A stretch of 64,000 nucleotides of DNA, taken from Sphaerochaetaceae bacterium (GTDB lineage: Bacteria; Spirochaetota; Spirochaetia; Sphaerochaetales; Sphaerochaetaceae). Numbering within the stretch: the first letter of the stretch is position 1; each line of letters starts with the position of its first letter. Below, in pieces: positions 16,193-25,783 of the stretch. The DNA is taken from positions 16,568 to 80,567 of the forward strand of contig JAQQAI010000070.1 of NCBI GenBank assembly GCA_028532915.1, written 5' to 3'. The notes under the pieces are model-generated. The model saw nothing but the letters and a program-made list of their open reading frames with translations. It ran no database searches and had not been told where the DNA came from. The position numbers and the translations under genes were made by a program.

Positions 16193-17464
16193 ATGAAAAA
16201 GATCGTTTTATCGATTCTGATCATGACGTTTCTCGTTGTGGCCATTTTCGCCGGAGGTCAGCAGGAGCCTGCAGAAGATTCTGAAAAGGTGGTACGAGTC
16301 TTCGGAGCTTTTGTAGATGAAGAACAACGGAGATTCGAAGAGGCTATAAAACCGTTCGAAGAACGGACGGGTATCGAGGTGATTTATGAAGGTTCTTCAG
16401 ATTTCGAAACACTCATCAGCGTGCGTGTCGAAGGAGGAAATCCCCCCGATATAGCAGCTCTTCCGCAGCCCGGGCTGATGAAGAATTTCGCATCACAGGA
16501 CAGACTTGTTCCGATGTGGCCTTCACTGGAAGAAGCCATTGACGAAAACTACGCTCCTGTGTGGAAGACCCTCGGTTCATACGAAGGGACCCCTTACGGA
16601 GTATTCCATAGGGTCAATGCCAAGAGTTTTGTCTGGTATCCGAAGAAGGCATGGGAAGCTGAAGGTTATGAAGTGCCCACGACATGGGATGAACTGATGA
16701 GTCTGATGGATCGCATGGTTGCCGACGGATATACGCCATGGGCAGTCGGGATCGAATCGGGCGGTGCAACCGGTTGGCCCGGAACTGACTGGATCGAAGA
16801 CATTATGCTCAGGACCGCAGGTCCAGAGATGTACGACAAATGGGTTTCCAATGAGATACCGTTCAATGACCCGGTTGTGAAGAATGCTTTTTCAGTCCTC
16901 GGCGAGATCTGGATGAATCCGAAATACGTGTACGGAGGGACCAATACGATACTTACTACAAGTTTCGGTGATGCACCTCTGCCGATGTTCTTTGATCCTC
17001 CCAAGGCGATGATGCACAGGCAGGGAAACTTTATCACAGGTTTCTTCCCCGAAGCTATTCAGGCAAATCTGGAAGAAGAGATCGGAGTATTCCCTCTTCC
17101 GTCAATCGATCCCGAATATGGAATCCCCGTACTCGGCGGCGGAGACCAGTTCGTAGTGTTCAACGATACTCCCGAAGTGAGGCAGTTCGTGGAATTTCTG
17201 GCAACCTGGGAATCGGGTGAATCATGGGCCCGTTCAGGCGGAGCATTGTTTCCGTATCTGAATCAGGATCTGAACGCCTATCCGAATGAGATCGAGCGGT
17301 CTCTGGCAGAGGCTCTTGTGAACGCAAAGGTCTTCAGGTTCGACGCATCGGATCTGATGCCTGCACAAGTCGGTGCAGGAACCTTCTGGACCGGAGTCGT
17401 CGACTGGCTGACAGGCAGGTCGATCGATGATGTCCTGGCAGATATTCAAAGAAGCTGGCCCTGA
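16193..17464 (+). CDS. Sugar ABC transporter substrate-binding protein (family 1)
   Basis: A 423-residue exported protein. The signal peptide (residues 1-20, ending AIFA before GGQQE) has no lipobox cysteine, so it should be a free periplasmic protein cut by signal peptidase I. The mature part shows the family 1 pattern: FEEATKPFEERTG-like opening (here FEEAIKPFEERTGIEV), GNPPDIAALPQPG, and VPTTWDELMSLMDRM. Aromatic-rich stretches fit oligosaccharide binding. It is the first gene of an importer operon and is followed by a strong stem-loop that should boost its level over the permeases. Neighbouring phosphorylase suggests an alpha-glucobiose as ligand (inference). Confidence 0.9.
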   Translation: MKKIVLSILIMTFLVVAIFAGGQQEPAEDSEKVVRVFGAFVDEEQRRFEEAIKPFEERTGIEVIYEGSSDFETLISVRVEGGNPPDIAALPQPGLMKNFASQDRLVPMWPSLEEAIDENYAPVWKTLGSYEGTPYGVFHRVNAKSFVWYPKKAWEAEGYEVPTTWDELMSLMDRMVADGYTPWAVGIESGGATGWPGTDWIEDIMLRTAGPEMYDKWVSNEIPFNDPVVKNAFSVLGEIWMNPKYVYGGTNTILTTSFGDAPLPMFFDPPKAMMHRQGNFITGFFPEAIQANLEEEIGVFPLPSIDPEYGIPVLGGGDQFVVFNDTPEVRQFVEFLATWESGESWARSGGALFPYLNQDLNAYPNEIERSLAEALVNAKVFRFDASDLMPAQVGAGTFWTGVVDWLTGRSIDDVLADIQRSWP

Positions 17465-17477
17465 TACAAGTAAAGAG

Positions 17478-17505
17478 AGATATGCGGCCGCGGTGCCGCA
17501 TATCT
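17478..17505 (+). promoter_or_regulatory. Intercistronic stem-loop (mRNA stabiliser/partial terminator)
   Basis: AGATATGCGGC, six-base loop, GCCGCATATCT: a perfect 11-bp stem with no strong uridine run behind it. It sits between the binding-protein and permease genes, where such hairpins protect the upstream mRNA and lower downstream expression. Confidence 0.75.
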
Positions 17506-17524
17506 TTAAGGAGAATCTATTCAT

Positions 17525-18613
17525 ATGGAACAGAAATTATGGCAGCACGTGCTGGTCCCTGTCGGAAAAATACTGATTTCCATCCTCATTCCTCTGATAG
17601 CCTTTGTCTTGCTGTGGGCGGGTTTTATTTTTCTGCGGGACAGTAATGCTCCGCAGACGGTCATCGCCGTTGTCGCCATCATCTGGGGTGTCGGAGGGGT
17701 GGCCCTTCTGTTTTACGTAGCCGATTACGTTGTAAACAAATTACCCGTGGTACTTGCGAAAAAACTGCAACCATTCGTCTTTGTCGGTCCGGCTCTGGCA
17801 ATTCTGGCATGGTATCTGTTCATTCCGACGGTCAGATCTCTCTATCTCAGTTTTTTCGGTCCGCGTTCCGAGAACTTTGTCGGATTGAAGAATTATATCT
17901 ATGCCTTCACCGATCCTACGATGCTTCAGGCTTTCATCAACAACCTCATGTGGATCATTTTCGGAACCGGAGGTGCTGTAGGCTTCGGGCTGCTCATCGC
18001 TCTTCTTGCTGACAGGTCGAAACTGGAAAAAGTTTTCAAGAGCATAATATTCATGCCGATGGCGATATCTTTTGTCGGAGCAGGTGTCATCTGGCGTTTC
18101 GTCTACGCCTATAAACCGCCCGGAGAAGATCAGGTGGGTATTCTGAACGCCCTCGTTACACTGTTCGGAGGGAATCCTCAGGCATGGTTTACTCTCAGGC
18201 CCTGGAATAATATCTTTCTGATCGTGATCCTGATCTGGCTGCAGACGGGGTATGCGATGGTCATCATCTCGGCTGCACTGAAAGGGGTTCCTTCTTCAAT
18301 CATAGAAGCGGGGCGGATCGACGGAGCCGGTGAGATACGGATCATCAGATCGATCATCATTCCCTATATCACAAGCACTCTGGTCACTGTCTCGACGACG
18401 ATCATCATCATTTCGCTGAAGATCTTCGATATCGTGTTCACCATGACGAACGGGAATTACGGAACGGAGGTGATCGCATCAATGCAGTACAAACAGATGT
18501 TCAGATTCTACGATTACGGTAGAGGGTCTGCGATCGCTATCGTCCTTGTCATCGCTGTCATCCCCGTGATGTGGTACAACCTGAAACAGTTCGGAAAGAG
18601 GGAGGGGTTCTGA
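17525..18613 (+). CDS. Sugar ABC transporter permease (MalF/UgpA type)
   Basis: A 362-residue integral membrane protein. Two membrane segments in the first 75 residues precede the six-segment permease core. The EAA loop that contacts the ATPase is visible as EAGRIDGAGEIRIIRSIIIP (about residues 260-280). The extra N-terminal pair makes it longer than most 290-residue homologues. AAGGAG is about 9 bases before the ATG. It pairs with the next permease, which begins 1 base after its stop. No ATPase gene lies in this operon, so a shared MsiK/UgpC-like ATPase is presumably encoded elsewhere. Confidence 0.9.
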   Translation: MEQKLWQHVLVPVGKILISILIPLIAFVLLWAGFIFLRDSNAPQTVIAVVAIIWGVGGVALLFYVADYVVNKLPVVLAKKLQPFVFVGPALAILAWYLFIPTVRSLYLSFFGPRSENFVGLKNYIYAFTDPTMLQAFINNLMWIIFGTGGAVGFGLLIALLADRSKLEKVFKSIIFMPMAISFVGAGVIWRFVYAYKPPGEDQVGILNALVTLFGGNPQAWFTLRPWNNIFLIVILIWLQTGYAMVIISAALKGVPSSIIEAGRIDGAGEIRIIRSIIIPYITSTLVTVSTTIIIISLKIFDIVFTMTNGNYGTEVIASMQYKQMFRFYDYGRGSAIAIVLVIAVIPVMWYNLKQFGKREGF

Positions 18614-18614
18614 T

Positions 18615-19520
18615 ATGAAACGGATAGGAGAAAGAAGATCATCAACGACGCTTGTCGTTACTTCGCTGCTCGCTGTGCTCGTTCTTATCTGGAGCGTTCC
18701 GATTATCGGACTGCTCATCTCTTCGATACGGCCGAAATCTGCAGTGCAGAGCACCGGCTGGTGGAAGGCTTTCGTCAACAGTTCCGACCTGACGCTGGAT
18801 AATTACAGACAGGTCCTCGGTGGAAGCAGTTACACATTCGTCGATTCTGCAGGAAACATTGTCAGAGCCTCCGGAGACAATCTCTCTCAGGCATTCCTTA
18901 ACAGCCTGACTGTAACGATTCCCTCGGTGATCATTCCTCTGCTGATCGCTTCGGCAGCAGCCTTCGGATTCGCATGGCTCGATTTTCCGGGAAGAAAGAC
19001 TTTTTTCACGATAGTCGTAGCTCTGCTTGTGGTTCCTCTGCAGATAGCACTGATTCCGATCCTCAGAGACTACCAGACACTGCGTCTTACAGGTTCTTAC
19101 CTCGGAATCTGGCTCGCGCATACCGGTTTCGGCCTACCTCTGGGAATCTATCTTCTTCACAACTACATAAGCACGATCCCGCGCGATATCTTCGAATCGG
19201 CATTTCTTGACGGGGCACGTCCCATGGTGGTGTTCTCACGACTGGTTCTGCCGCTTGCTGTTCCGGCTATAGCTTCACTGGCGATATTTCAGTTCCTGTG
19301 GGTCTGGAACGATCTGCTTGTAGCACTTGTCTTTCTCGGAGGAACAGACAATGTTGCCGTACTCACACAGAAACTGGCCTCCATGGTCGGATCTAGAGGA
19401 CAGGATTGGCATCTGCTCACCAGCGGGGCCTTCATCACCATGATAATTCCGCTGATAGTGTTTTTCAGTCTCCAGCGTTATTTCGTTCAGGGCCTGATGG
19501 CAGGATCGGTAAAAGGATAA
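18615..19520 (+). CDS. Sugar ABC transporter permease (MalG/UgpE type)
   Basis: A 301-residue permease with six predicted membrane segments. The EAA loop reads ESAFLDGARPMVVFSRLVLP (about residues 193-212), and a WVWNDLLVALVFL segment, typical of MalG-type subunits, follows. GGGAGGGG overlapping the end of the previous gene serves as ribosome site. An insertion at about residues 55-90 carries the periplasmic loop SSYTFVDSAGNIVRASGDN. With the MalF-type partner it forms the membrane channel of the importer. Confidence 0.9.
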   Translation: MKRIGERRSSTTLVVTSLLAVLVLIWSVPIIGLLISSIRPKSAVQSTGWWKAFVNSSDLTLDNYRQVLGGSSYTFVDSAGNIVRASGDNLSQAFLNSLTVTIPSVIIPLLIASAAAFGFAWLDFPGRKTFFTIVVALLVVPLQIALIPILRDYQTLRLTGSYLGIWLAHTGFGLPLGIYLLHNYISTIPRDIFESAFLDGARPMVVFSRLVLPLAVPAIASLAIFQFLWVWNDLLVALVFLGGTDNVAVLTQKLASMVGSRGQDWHLLTSGAFITMIIPLIVFFSLQRYFVQGLMAGSVKG

Positions 19521-19523
19521 CCG

Positions 19524-22454
19524 ATGGATCCACATATTTATTTTATCAGGGATGATGATCTGATGTGGTCCGATCTGGGACGAAGTGAAAGTCTCTATTC
19601 GATCGGAAACGGGAATATCGGATGCAGAGGCTTCCATCTCGACAGGATGGAAGTCGCTGAACCTGCTCTGTACATGAACGGCTTCTATGAGCTGACTGAG
19701 ATCTCCTACGGAGAAAGTGCCTTCGGCTATGCACGCCATCATCAGACTATGCTCTCATTGCCTGATATCAGAACATTCAAGGTCTATATTAACGGAGCTC
19801 TGGCCGCATGCTCACTGAAGAGCGCAGGATACACAAGGATGCTCGATATGTCGGACGGCTGTTTTTCCTATAAATATATCTATGATACCATAGATGGGAC
19901 ACGGGCAGGAATATCGGTAGAGACTCTGTTCTCAATGACATCGAGAGACCTCGGAGCCGTACGCCTGACACTTTCTTTATCACGACCGGCTCATATCGAA
20001 ATCGTTCATAGCATCGAATACCTGAAAAACAGGCATGCAGACGGCAATGATCCCAGAAAGCAGACAGCCGCAGCCAGAACTCTTCTCGGTTCAAACTATT
20101 ATTTGTATCACATGAACGGAGATTGTGACGGCATGAGCGGAGATTTTCAATCTCACAACAGTGCACTTACGCTGCATGTGGGATCGCACGATATGTTCGA
20201 TGAAGGCTTCACTACCAGCGAAAGTTCATATAACGATGAAGGGTATCCCATGATAACCTACTCGTTCGACACTTCACATATTGTGTGCACTTCAGTCTTC
20301 TACTATATTTCAACCAGAGAACCTCACAAGAGCTTATCCCACCAACAGATCAACGAAATTCAGTCTCATCTATGCCTGCATTCGTTCGATTCTCTGCTGG
20401 AGAGCAATAAAGAGTATTATCACCGGTTCTGGGCCCTCAGTGATGTTACTGTCAAAGGAGATGACCAGATTCAAAGAGCGCTACGGCTCAATCTCTTTCA
20501 ACTTCATCAGTCGACTGGAAACGATGGAAAGACCAGTCTTTCTGCAAAAGGGCTGACGGGAAGCGGATACGAGGGGCACTACTTCTGGGATACCGAGATA
20601 TACGGGATGCCGTTTTTCATTCTCACCGATCCGTCCCTTGCGAGAAATCTCATCAGATATAGAATCAGGACTCTGCCTGCGGCAAGAAGGCGTGCCAAAG
20701 AGATGAATCAGAAAGGTGCTCTTTTCCCATGGCGTACCATAAACGGGGAGGAAGCTTCCGCATTCTTCCCTGCAGGAACTGCCCAATACCATATAAACGC
20801 CGATATCGCCTACTCTCTGCTGTTGTACCTGACAGTCACAGAAGACTGGGATCTGATGTGTGAAGGTGGAGGTGAACTCCTATTTGAGACGGCCCGGTTC
20901 TATTATGATCTGGGATTCTTCAATCCGGCACGGGGCGGGAAGTTCTGCATCAACGAGGTGACCGGTCCTGATGAGTATTCTGCTCTTGTCGATAATAACA
21001 CCTATACCAATGCGATGGTGCGCCACCATCTGCTCAATGCGGCTGCTGTCTATAGGAAACTGGCATCACTGTATCCCGGGAGACTGGAAGCGATAAAGAG
21101 AAAAATCCATCTCACCTCAAAGGAAACAGACCAATGGGAGCATGCAGCACATCTCATTTATCTTCCGTTTGATATGAATCTCAAGATAAGCGCTCAGGAT
21201 GATCAATTCCTCTATCGTCAGATATGGGATACAGAAAAGAAAGGGCCGATACGTCATCCCATGCTCCTTCATTACCATCCGCTGGTCATTTACCGTCACC
21301 AGGTAATAAAACAGTCCGATACTGTTTTGGCGATGTTTCTGCTGTCCGATACCTTTCCGTGGTATCTGAGAAAAAGAAATTTTGATTATTATCATCCGCT
21401 CACGACAGGTGACAGTTCGTTATCCGACTGTATCGAAGGAATCGCTGCGTTTGACTGTGGACGCATCGAGGAAGGCTTCGGGTACCTTCGCCGTACTATA
21501 CTGCTCGATTTTCTCGACAGTCACAACAATACCCAAGACGGTCTGCATACCGCGGCGATGGGAGGGTCCTGGATGGCTGTCGTATTCGGCATCGCAGGTC
21601 TCAGAATCCGCGAAGATCACCTGTTTTTCAGACCGCAGCTGCCTGAATCGATACATCTCATAAGCTTTTCTCTCCAATTCAAATCAGAGGTGCTGCATGT
21701 TTCGGTAGGGCGAAAAGTAACCACCTACTCTTGTGACGGTCGAATAAAAGTACAGCACAGGTCGACGATGGTAGAGCTCAATAAGAATGAGGTCTCACTT
21801 GACACCTGTGCTTCAATCAAAGGTGTCATATTCGATCTTGACGGGGTGATCACATCGACAGATGAATTCCACTTTCTTGCATGGAAACGGTTGTGTGATG
21901 AACATGGATGGAAATTCAACAGAGCGCTCAACCGGCAGCTCAGAGGAATATCGAGGGAAGAGTCGTTGAAGGTCATCGAAGAATACAATCATCTATGCTT
22001 TTCGCAGAAACAGATAGAAGAACTGACCGCAATGAAGAATGAGATGTATGTGAGATATCTCGATTCTCTTGACAGCAGCGATATTCTTCCCGGGATACCT
22101 GAACTGCTGAAAGAGCTGAAAGAGCATCATATCGCTACGGCTGTAGCTTCGGCGAGCAGGAATGCGCGGTTCATTCTCGATAAGCTCAAGATCGCAGGTC
22201 AGTTCGACCATATCGTCGATGCGAACGAGGTGGAGAAGGGTAAACCGGATCCTGAAGTATTTGTGAGAGCTTCCGATGCTCTCGGTCTGCTGCCGGAAGA
22301 GTGTGCGGCGGTGGAAGATTCCGATGCCGGGCTGCAGGCGATAAAATCTGCGATGATGAAGTCTGTGGGGGTAGGGGAAGATATCGACCTGACCTTATGT
22401 GATGTCAGCGTGAAGTCGACGGAAGAACTGAGCATGACAAAGATGCTTTTCTGA
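19524..22454 (+). CDS. GH65 disaccharide phosphorylase fused to beta-phosphoglucomutase
   Basis: A 976-residue two-enzyme fusion. Residues 1 to about 750 are a glycoside hydrolase family 65 phosphorylase (FWDTEIYGMPF, GALFPWRTINGEE, general acid Glu484 in GPDEYS, TAAMGGSWMAVVFG phosphate region). Residues about 765-976 are a HAD-family beta-phosphoglucomutase: Asp771 and Asp773 in FDLDGV, RGISREESLKV, SASRN, KGKPDPEVF and EDSDAG. GH65 enzymes split maltose, trehalose or kojibiose with phosphate to beta-glucose 1-phosphate, which the mutase turns into glucose 6-phosphate. The substrate among these cannot be told by eye. It starts 3 bases after the permease gene; no frameshift is needed. Confidence 0.93.
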   Translation: MDPHIYFIRDDDLMWSDLGRSESLYSIGNGNIGCRGFHLDRMEVAEPALYMNGFYELTEISYGESAFGYARHHQTMLSLPDIRTFKVYINGALAACSLKSAGYTRMLDMSDGCFSYKYIYDTIDGTRAGISVETLFSMTSRDLGAVRLTLSLSRPAHIEIVHSIEYLKNRHADGNDPRKQTAAARTLLGSNYYLYHMNGDCDGMSGDFQSHNSALTLHVGSHDMFDEGFTTSESSYNDEGYPMITYSFDTSHIVCTSVFYYISTREPHKSLSHQQINEIQSHLCLHSFDSLLESNKEYYHRFWALSDVTVKGDDQIQRALRLNLFQLHQSTGNDGKTSLSAKGLTGSGYEGHYFWDTEIYGMPFFILTDPSLARNLIRYRIRTLPAARRRAKEMNQKGALFPWRTINGEEASAFFPAGTAQYHINADIAYSLLLYLTVTEDWDLMCEGGGELLFETARFYYDLGFFNPARGGKFCINEVTGPDEYSALVDNNTYTNAMVRHHLLNAAAVYRKLASLYPGRLEAIKRKIHLTSKETDQWEHAAHLIYLPFDMNLKISAQDDQFLYRQIWDTEKKGPIRHPMLLHYHPLVIYRHQVIKQSDTVLAMFLLSDTFPWYLRKRNFDYYHPLTTGDSSLSDCIEGIAAFDCGRIEEGFGYLRRTILLDFLDSHNNTQDGLHTAAMGGSWMAVVFGIAGLRIREDHLFFRPQLPESIHLISFSLQFKSEVLHVSVGRKVTTYSCDGRIKVQHRSTMVELNKNEVSLDTCASIKGVIFDLDGVITSTDEFHFLAWKRLCDEHGWKFNRALNRQLRGISREESLKVIEEYNHLCFSQKQIEELTAMKNEMYVRYLDSLDSSDILPGIPELLKELKEHHIATAVASASRNARFILDKLKIAGQFDHIVDANEVEKGKPDPEVFVRASDALGLLPEECAAVEDSDAGLQAIKSAMMKSVGVGEDIDLTLCDVSVKSTEELSMTKMLF

Positions 22455-22468
22455 TAATGGTCTGGATA

Positions 22469-23434
22469 TCAGCTGTCGTAATCAACGATAAACGGTGTAA
22501 TCTCGTAAGAGACTTCCATTTCATCCTCTTGAGCATCAAGAATATTCATCAATGTTTCGACCGCCGTCGTTCCGATTTGACCGGGACCCTGACTCACGGT
22601 AGATAATCTCATATACCGGGTGGAATGAATGCCATCGAAACCGATGACTCTGATATCTGCGTTGTTTTCTCTTACAGCCTGAAGCACCCCCAGGCCGATC
22701 TCGTCACTGTAGCAGAATACTCCGTCGTACAATCCGTCCGAAACGATCTTCAGTCCCGTTTCGTATCCGTTTGTTTCGTTCAGTGTTGATTCATAGACAC
22801 CGATATCATTTTCATACCCTGCCGATCTCAATGTTTCAGTGAATCCTTTAAGACGGTTTTCTGTTGCATCGCTCGGAGGTGTTACCGAAATATAACAGAA
22901 TTTCCGGGCCCCTTTGTCCATGAGATACTGTGCTGCGAGAGATCCGCCTCTGCGGTTGTTCGCCCAGATCGAGTGCTCCCCTTTCTGGTAATAATCGATA
23001 TACAGATATTTCACATTCCACTGGCGCAGCAGATTCTTTTCCGTTTCGTCAAGACAGAACGCGAAGATAATCAAAGCGGAGACCTGGGCATCCAGAATCC
23101 GCTTTATCACTTTAGGATTGTGTTTCTCATAGTTGAACAGAACAACATCGATTCCGAGTCCCCGGAGTCTGTGATAGATCGATTCGAATATCTCGAAGAA
23201 ATACCTGTTGGTCAGATCGGGAAGAAGGAGACCCACCGACGTTTCTACAGTATCCTTTCTGGCCAGTCTGCTTGCGACCACGTTCGGGGTATACTGTCGG
23301 GCTTTGATCACATCAAGAACTTTCTCGCGTGTTTTCGCCGAGACATGTGCACTGTTGTTGAGCACTCTGGAAACAGTTCCGACGCCGACACCGGATTCCC
23401 GTGCGATATCAGCTATTGTGATTTTCTCTTTCAT
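22469..23434 (-). CDS. LacI-family transcriptional regulator
   Basis: A 321-residue regulator. The N-terminal helix-turn-helix reads ITIADIARESGVGVGTVSRVLNN and is followed by the hinge (RKVLDVIKARQYTPNVVASRLAR-like) and a periplasmic-binding-protein-type sensor domain (GLLLPDLTNRYFFEIFESI, VIGFDGI). The ATG at 23434 with GAGAG 8 bases upstream is preferred to a GTG at 23443. It is convergent with the phosphorylase gene, 14 bases apart, and probably represses the 16193 operon through the palindrome at 16116. The effector is probably a sugar or sugar phosphate of that pathway (inference). Confidence 0.9.
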   Translation of the reverse strand: MKEKITIADIARESGVGVGTVSRVLNNSAHVSAKTREKVLDVIKARQYTPNVVASRLARKDTVETSVGLLLPDLTNRYFFEIFESIYHRLRGLGIDVVLFNYEKHNPKVIKRILDAQVSALIIFAFCLDETEKNLLRQWNVKYLYIDYYQKGEHSIWANNRRGGSLAAQYLMDKGARKFCYISVTPPSDATENRLKGFTETLRSAGYENDIGVYESTLNETNGYETGLKIVSDGLYDGVFCYSDEIGLGVLQAVRENNADIRVIGFDGIHSTRYMRLSTVSQGPGQIGTTAVETLMNILDAQEDEMEVSYEITPFIVDYDS

Positions 23435-23473
23435 CGTTTTCACTCTCTTATGATCCGAAACTCCTTTGCTGCC

Positions 23474-24328
23474 CTATACGATAGGAACTTCCTGCCAGAT
23501 ACCGTGCAGAAGCATATCTACCGAGCGATATCCCTGCTGTACCAGCAGGTCGTCGGCTGAAGAGAAGAAGAAGTCAAGATCACCGGCCTGGTGGGCATCG
23601 CTGTTCAATACTACCGTGATGCCGAGAGACCTGCAGGTTTCCAGCATCGCCGGGGAAGGATAGACTTCTCTTGTGGCTCCTCTTGCAATACCACCGGTAT
23701 TTACCTCGATGCGCACATTATGTTTTGCCGCTGATTTGAGAAAGTGTCCGCTTATCTTCTTGTACCATTGGGATTGAGGATCGAAGAACCGGTTATCTCT
23801 GTTATGTTTCTTGATAAGATCACAGTGTCCGAGTATGTCGAAGGAGTGTTCTCTTATCATCCTTTCCTCAAGCGAATAATAATAATGTACAAATTTTTCG
23901 ATGTCACTATCGAAATTGTCTTCGAGCAATGTGGTAAATTCCCCGATCGGACCGTCCACGGACAGATACTCACCGCTGGCGGTATGTCTGATCATATGAA
24001 CAGAGGCAATAGTGAAATCAAGCTGGTCTTTGTATTCAGACCCGACGAGTTCCCCGTTTCCTTCAAGATAGTCAAGCTCTAGTCCAGCATAGAGTTCGAT
24101 CCGGTCGCGATAGACCTGCTTCAGGCGGTGAATCTCTTCCAGATAATAGGAGAAATCATCTTTTTTCATGTGCCACTCGTCCTGAAGAGCTCCGGGCGCA
24201 TGACATGAAAAGCCAAGCGCCGAGAAACCCTTGGAAAGGGCGCTCAACACATATTCTTCCATAGTTCCGTGACCGTCATCCAGGGCGCAATGGGTATGAT
24301 AGCTGCTAATATATCTTCGCATTTCCAT
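23474..24328 (-). CDS. PHP-domain phosphatase (histidinol-phosphatase family)
   Basis: A 284-residue polymerase-and-histidinol-phosphatase (PHP) protein. Metal ligands are visible in SYHTHCALDDGHG (residues about 8-20), GFSCHAPG, LGHCDLIKKH, EVNTGG and LNSDAHQAGDLDF. The closest named family is HisJ/HisK histidinol-phosphatase, last-but-one step of histidine synthesis, but no his gene is near and PHP paralogues have varied phosphoesterase roles. It lies 39 bases upstream of the LacI gene and may share its transcript. The ATG at 24328 has no clear ribosome site; another ATG follows two codons later. Confidence 0.8.
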   Translation of the reverse strand: MEMRRYISSYHTHCALDDGHGTMEEYVLSALSKGFSALGFSCHAPGALQDEWHMKKDDFSYYLEEIHRLKQVYRDRIELYAGLELDYLEGNGELVGSEYKDQLDFTIASVHMIRHTASGEYLSVDGPIGEFTTLLEDNFDSDIEKFVHYYYSLEERMIREHSFDILGHCDLIKKHNRDNRFFDPQSQWYKKISGHFLKSAAKHNVRIEVNTGGIARGATREVYPSPAMLETCRSLGITVVLNSDAHQAGDLDFFFSSADDLLVQQGYRSVDMLLHGIWQEVPIV

Positions 24329-24431
24329 AGGCTCAATACTATATCAAATGGGTAAAAGAAAAAAGATGTCGAATAACTGATTCAAACGAATAAAGAACTG
24401 TGAGTAATTTCGAAATGTCAATTTCATATAT

Positions 24432-24494
24432 ATCAAGGCAATTATATCTATTACATCCGTTTGCGATTGGTTGAATACTGAAATCAAGGCAATT
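24432..24494 (+). repeat. Pair of 12-base direct repeats upstream of the dehydrogenase operon
   Basis: ATCAAGGCAATT occurs at 24432-24443 and again at 24483-24494, 51 bases start to start (close to five helical turns). Both lie in the 260-base divergent region between the PHP gene and the 24589 operon, just upstream of a TATTAT sequence at 24510. They look like paired activator or repressor sites. Confidence 0.5.
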
Positions 24495-24588
24495 GAACTG
24501 ACTTGATGGTATTATAGGATTATCATGGAAGGACGGAGGATTATTGCCGGTCGGCACCATTTTCTCTGCCTTGCAAAAGGAGGATATC

Positions 24589-25761
24589 GTGATCGATGGA
24601 AGTAAAGTTGAAACTGTTAACCGTCAACTGACCTATGCTATGGTAGGAGGTGGCCCCGGAGCCTTCATCGGAGATGTTCACCGCAGTGCGATACGTCTTG
24701 ATGATAAGGCGAACCTGGTTGCAGGGGTTTTCTCGAGTGACAGCGCTAAAAGCAGGGAATTCGGTCAAACGCTCCACATTGCACAGGACCGCCTGTATGA
24801 TGATTACATGCAGCTGGTCGAACAGGAGTCGAAAAGGCCCGATAAAGTCGATTTTGTCGTGATCGTCACACCTAATGCCTATCATTATCCGGTCGCAAAA
24901 GCCTGTCTCGAACATAAATTACACGTGGTGTCGGACAAACCCCTGACCGTCGATTCAAAGCAGGCCCGGGAACTCGAAAACCTTGCGAATAAAAACGGAT
25001 TGCTTTTCGGTGTGACCTACACCTACACCGGTTATCCGACGGTGAAGGAGATCAGGTCTCTCATCAAAAAAGGGATTATCGGCGAGTTGCGTTTCGTGAA
25101 CGCCGAATACCCTCAGGAGTGGCTTGCCACCCGCAGCGAAGATACCGATAACAGACAGGCAAAATGGAGGACCGATCCGAAACTCTCGGGGGCGTCCAAT
25201 TGTGTCGGCGATATCGGATCCCATATTGAGAATCTCGTCTCTACGATGACATCCTTGAAAATCAGAAGAGTCAGTGCACGTCTGGACGTATTTGTCGAAA
25301 ACCGTGTGCTTGACGATAATGCATCCATCATGGTCGATTATGAGGGAGGAGCGAAAGGTCTGTACTGGTCGTCTCAGATTGCAGTCGGTTCCGATAATGC
25401 GCTCAGGATCAGGATCTATGGTTCAAAAGGGTCTATCTCATGGTTCCAGGAGGACCCTGATCATTTCCAGCTCTCTCTTTTGGGAGAACCGACACGTATC
25501 TACAGCCGCGGACGGGATGAGTTCTCGCAGCCCGCTCAGAAATTCTCGCGTCTTCCGTCGGGACATCCCGAGGGATTATTCGAAGCCTTCGCCAATATTT
25601 ACAAAGCTTATACGGACACATTGCTGAAAGTTTTGGACAAGGAAGATGTGGATCTGTCTCAAGCTGATTTCCCGACAGTCTCTCAGGGAGCAGATGGAGT
25701 AAGATTCATAGAAGCCTGTGTGCTGTCATCTCGGCAGGACAGCGCCTGGATAGATCTATAA
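24589..25761 (+). CDS. Gfo/Idh/MocA-family oxidoreductase
   Basis: A 390-residue NAD(P)-dependent sugar or polyol dehydrogenase. The Rossmann motif GGGPGAFIGDVHR (about residues 19-31), the EKP-like strand VVSDKPLTVD (catalytic Lys region) and GDIGSHIENLV are the usual marks. The start is GTG at 24589, five bases after AAAAGGAGG; a TTG at 24544 extends the frame but has no ribosome site. It leads an operon with an epimerase and a ribose-type importer, which suggests oxidation/isomerisation of an imported sugar or cyclitol. Confidence 0.88.
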   Translation: MIDGSKVETVNRQLTYAMVGGGPGAFIGDVHRSAIRLDDKANLVAGVFSSDSAKSREFGQTLHIAQDRLYDDYMQLVEQESKRPDKVDFVVIVTPNAYHYPVAKACLEHKLHVVSDKPLTVDSKQARELENLANKNGLLFGVTYTYTGYPTVKEIRSLIKKGIIGELRFVNAEYPQEWLATRSEDTDNRQAKWRTDPKLSGASNCVGDIGSHIENLVSTMTSLKIRRVSARLDVFVENRVLDDNASIMVDYEGGAKGLYWSSQIAVGSDNALRIRIYGSKGSISWFQEDPDHFQLSLLGEPTRIYSRGRDEFSQPAQKFSRLPSGHPEGLFEAFANIYKAYTDTLLKVLDKEDVDLSQADFPTVSQGADGVRFIEACVLSSRQDSAWIDL

Positions 25762-25783
25762 CAGACATCAGGAGGAAGAAATC

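Noticed and set aside
24544..24588. TTG start of the Gfo/Idh/MocA gene
   Set aside because: No ribosome site, whereas the GTG at 24589 has AAAAGGAGG at ideal distance.
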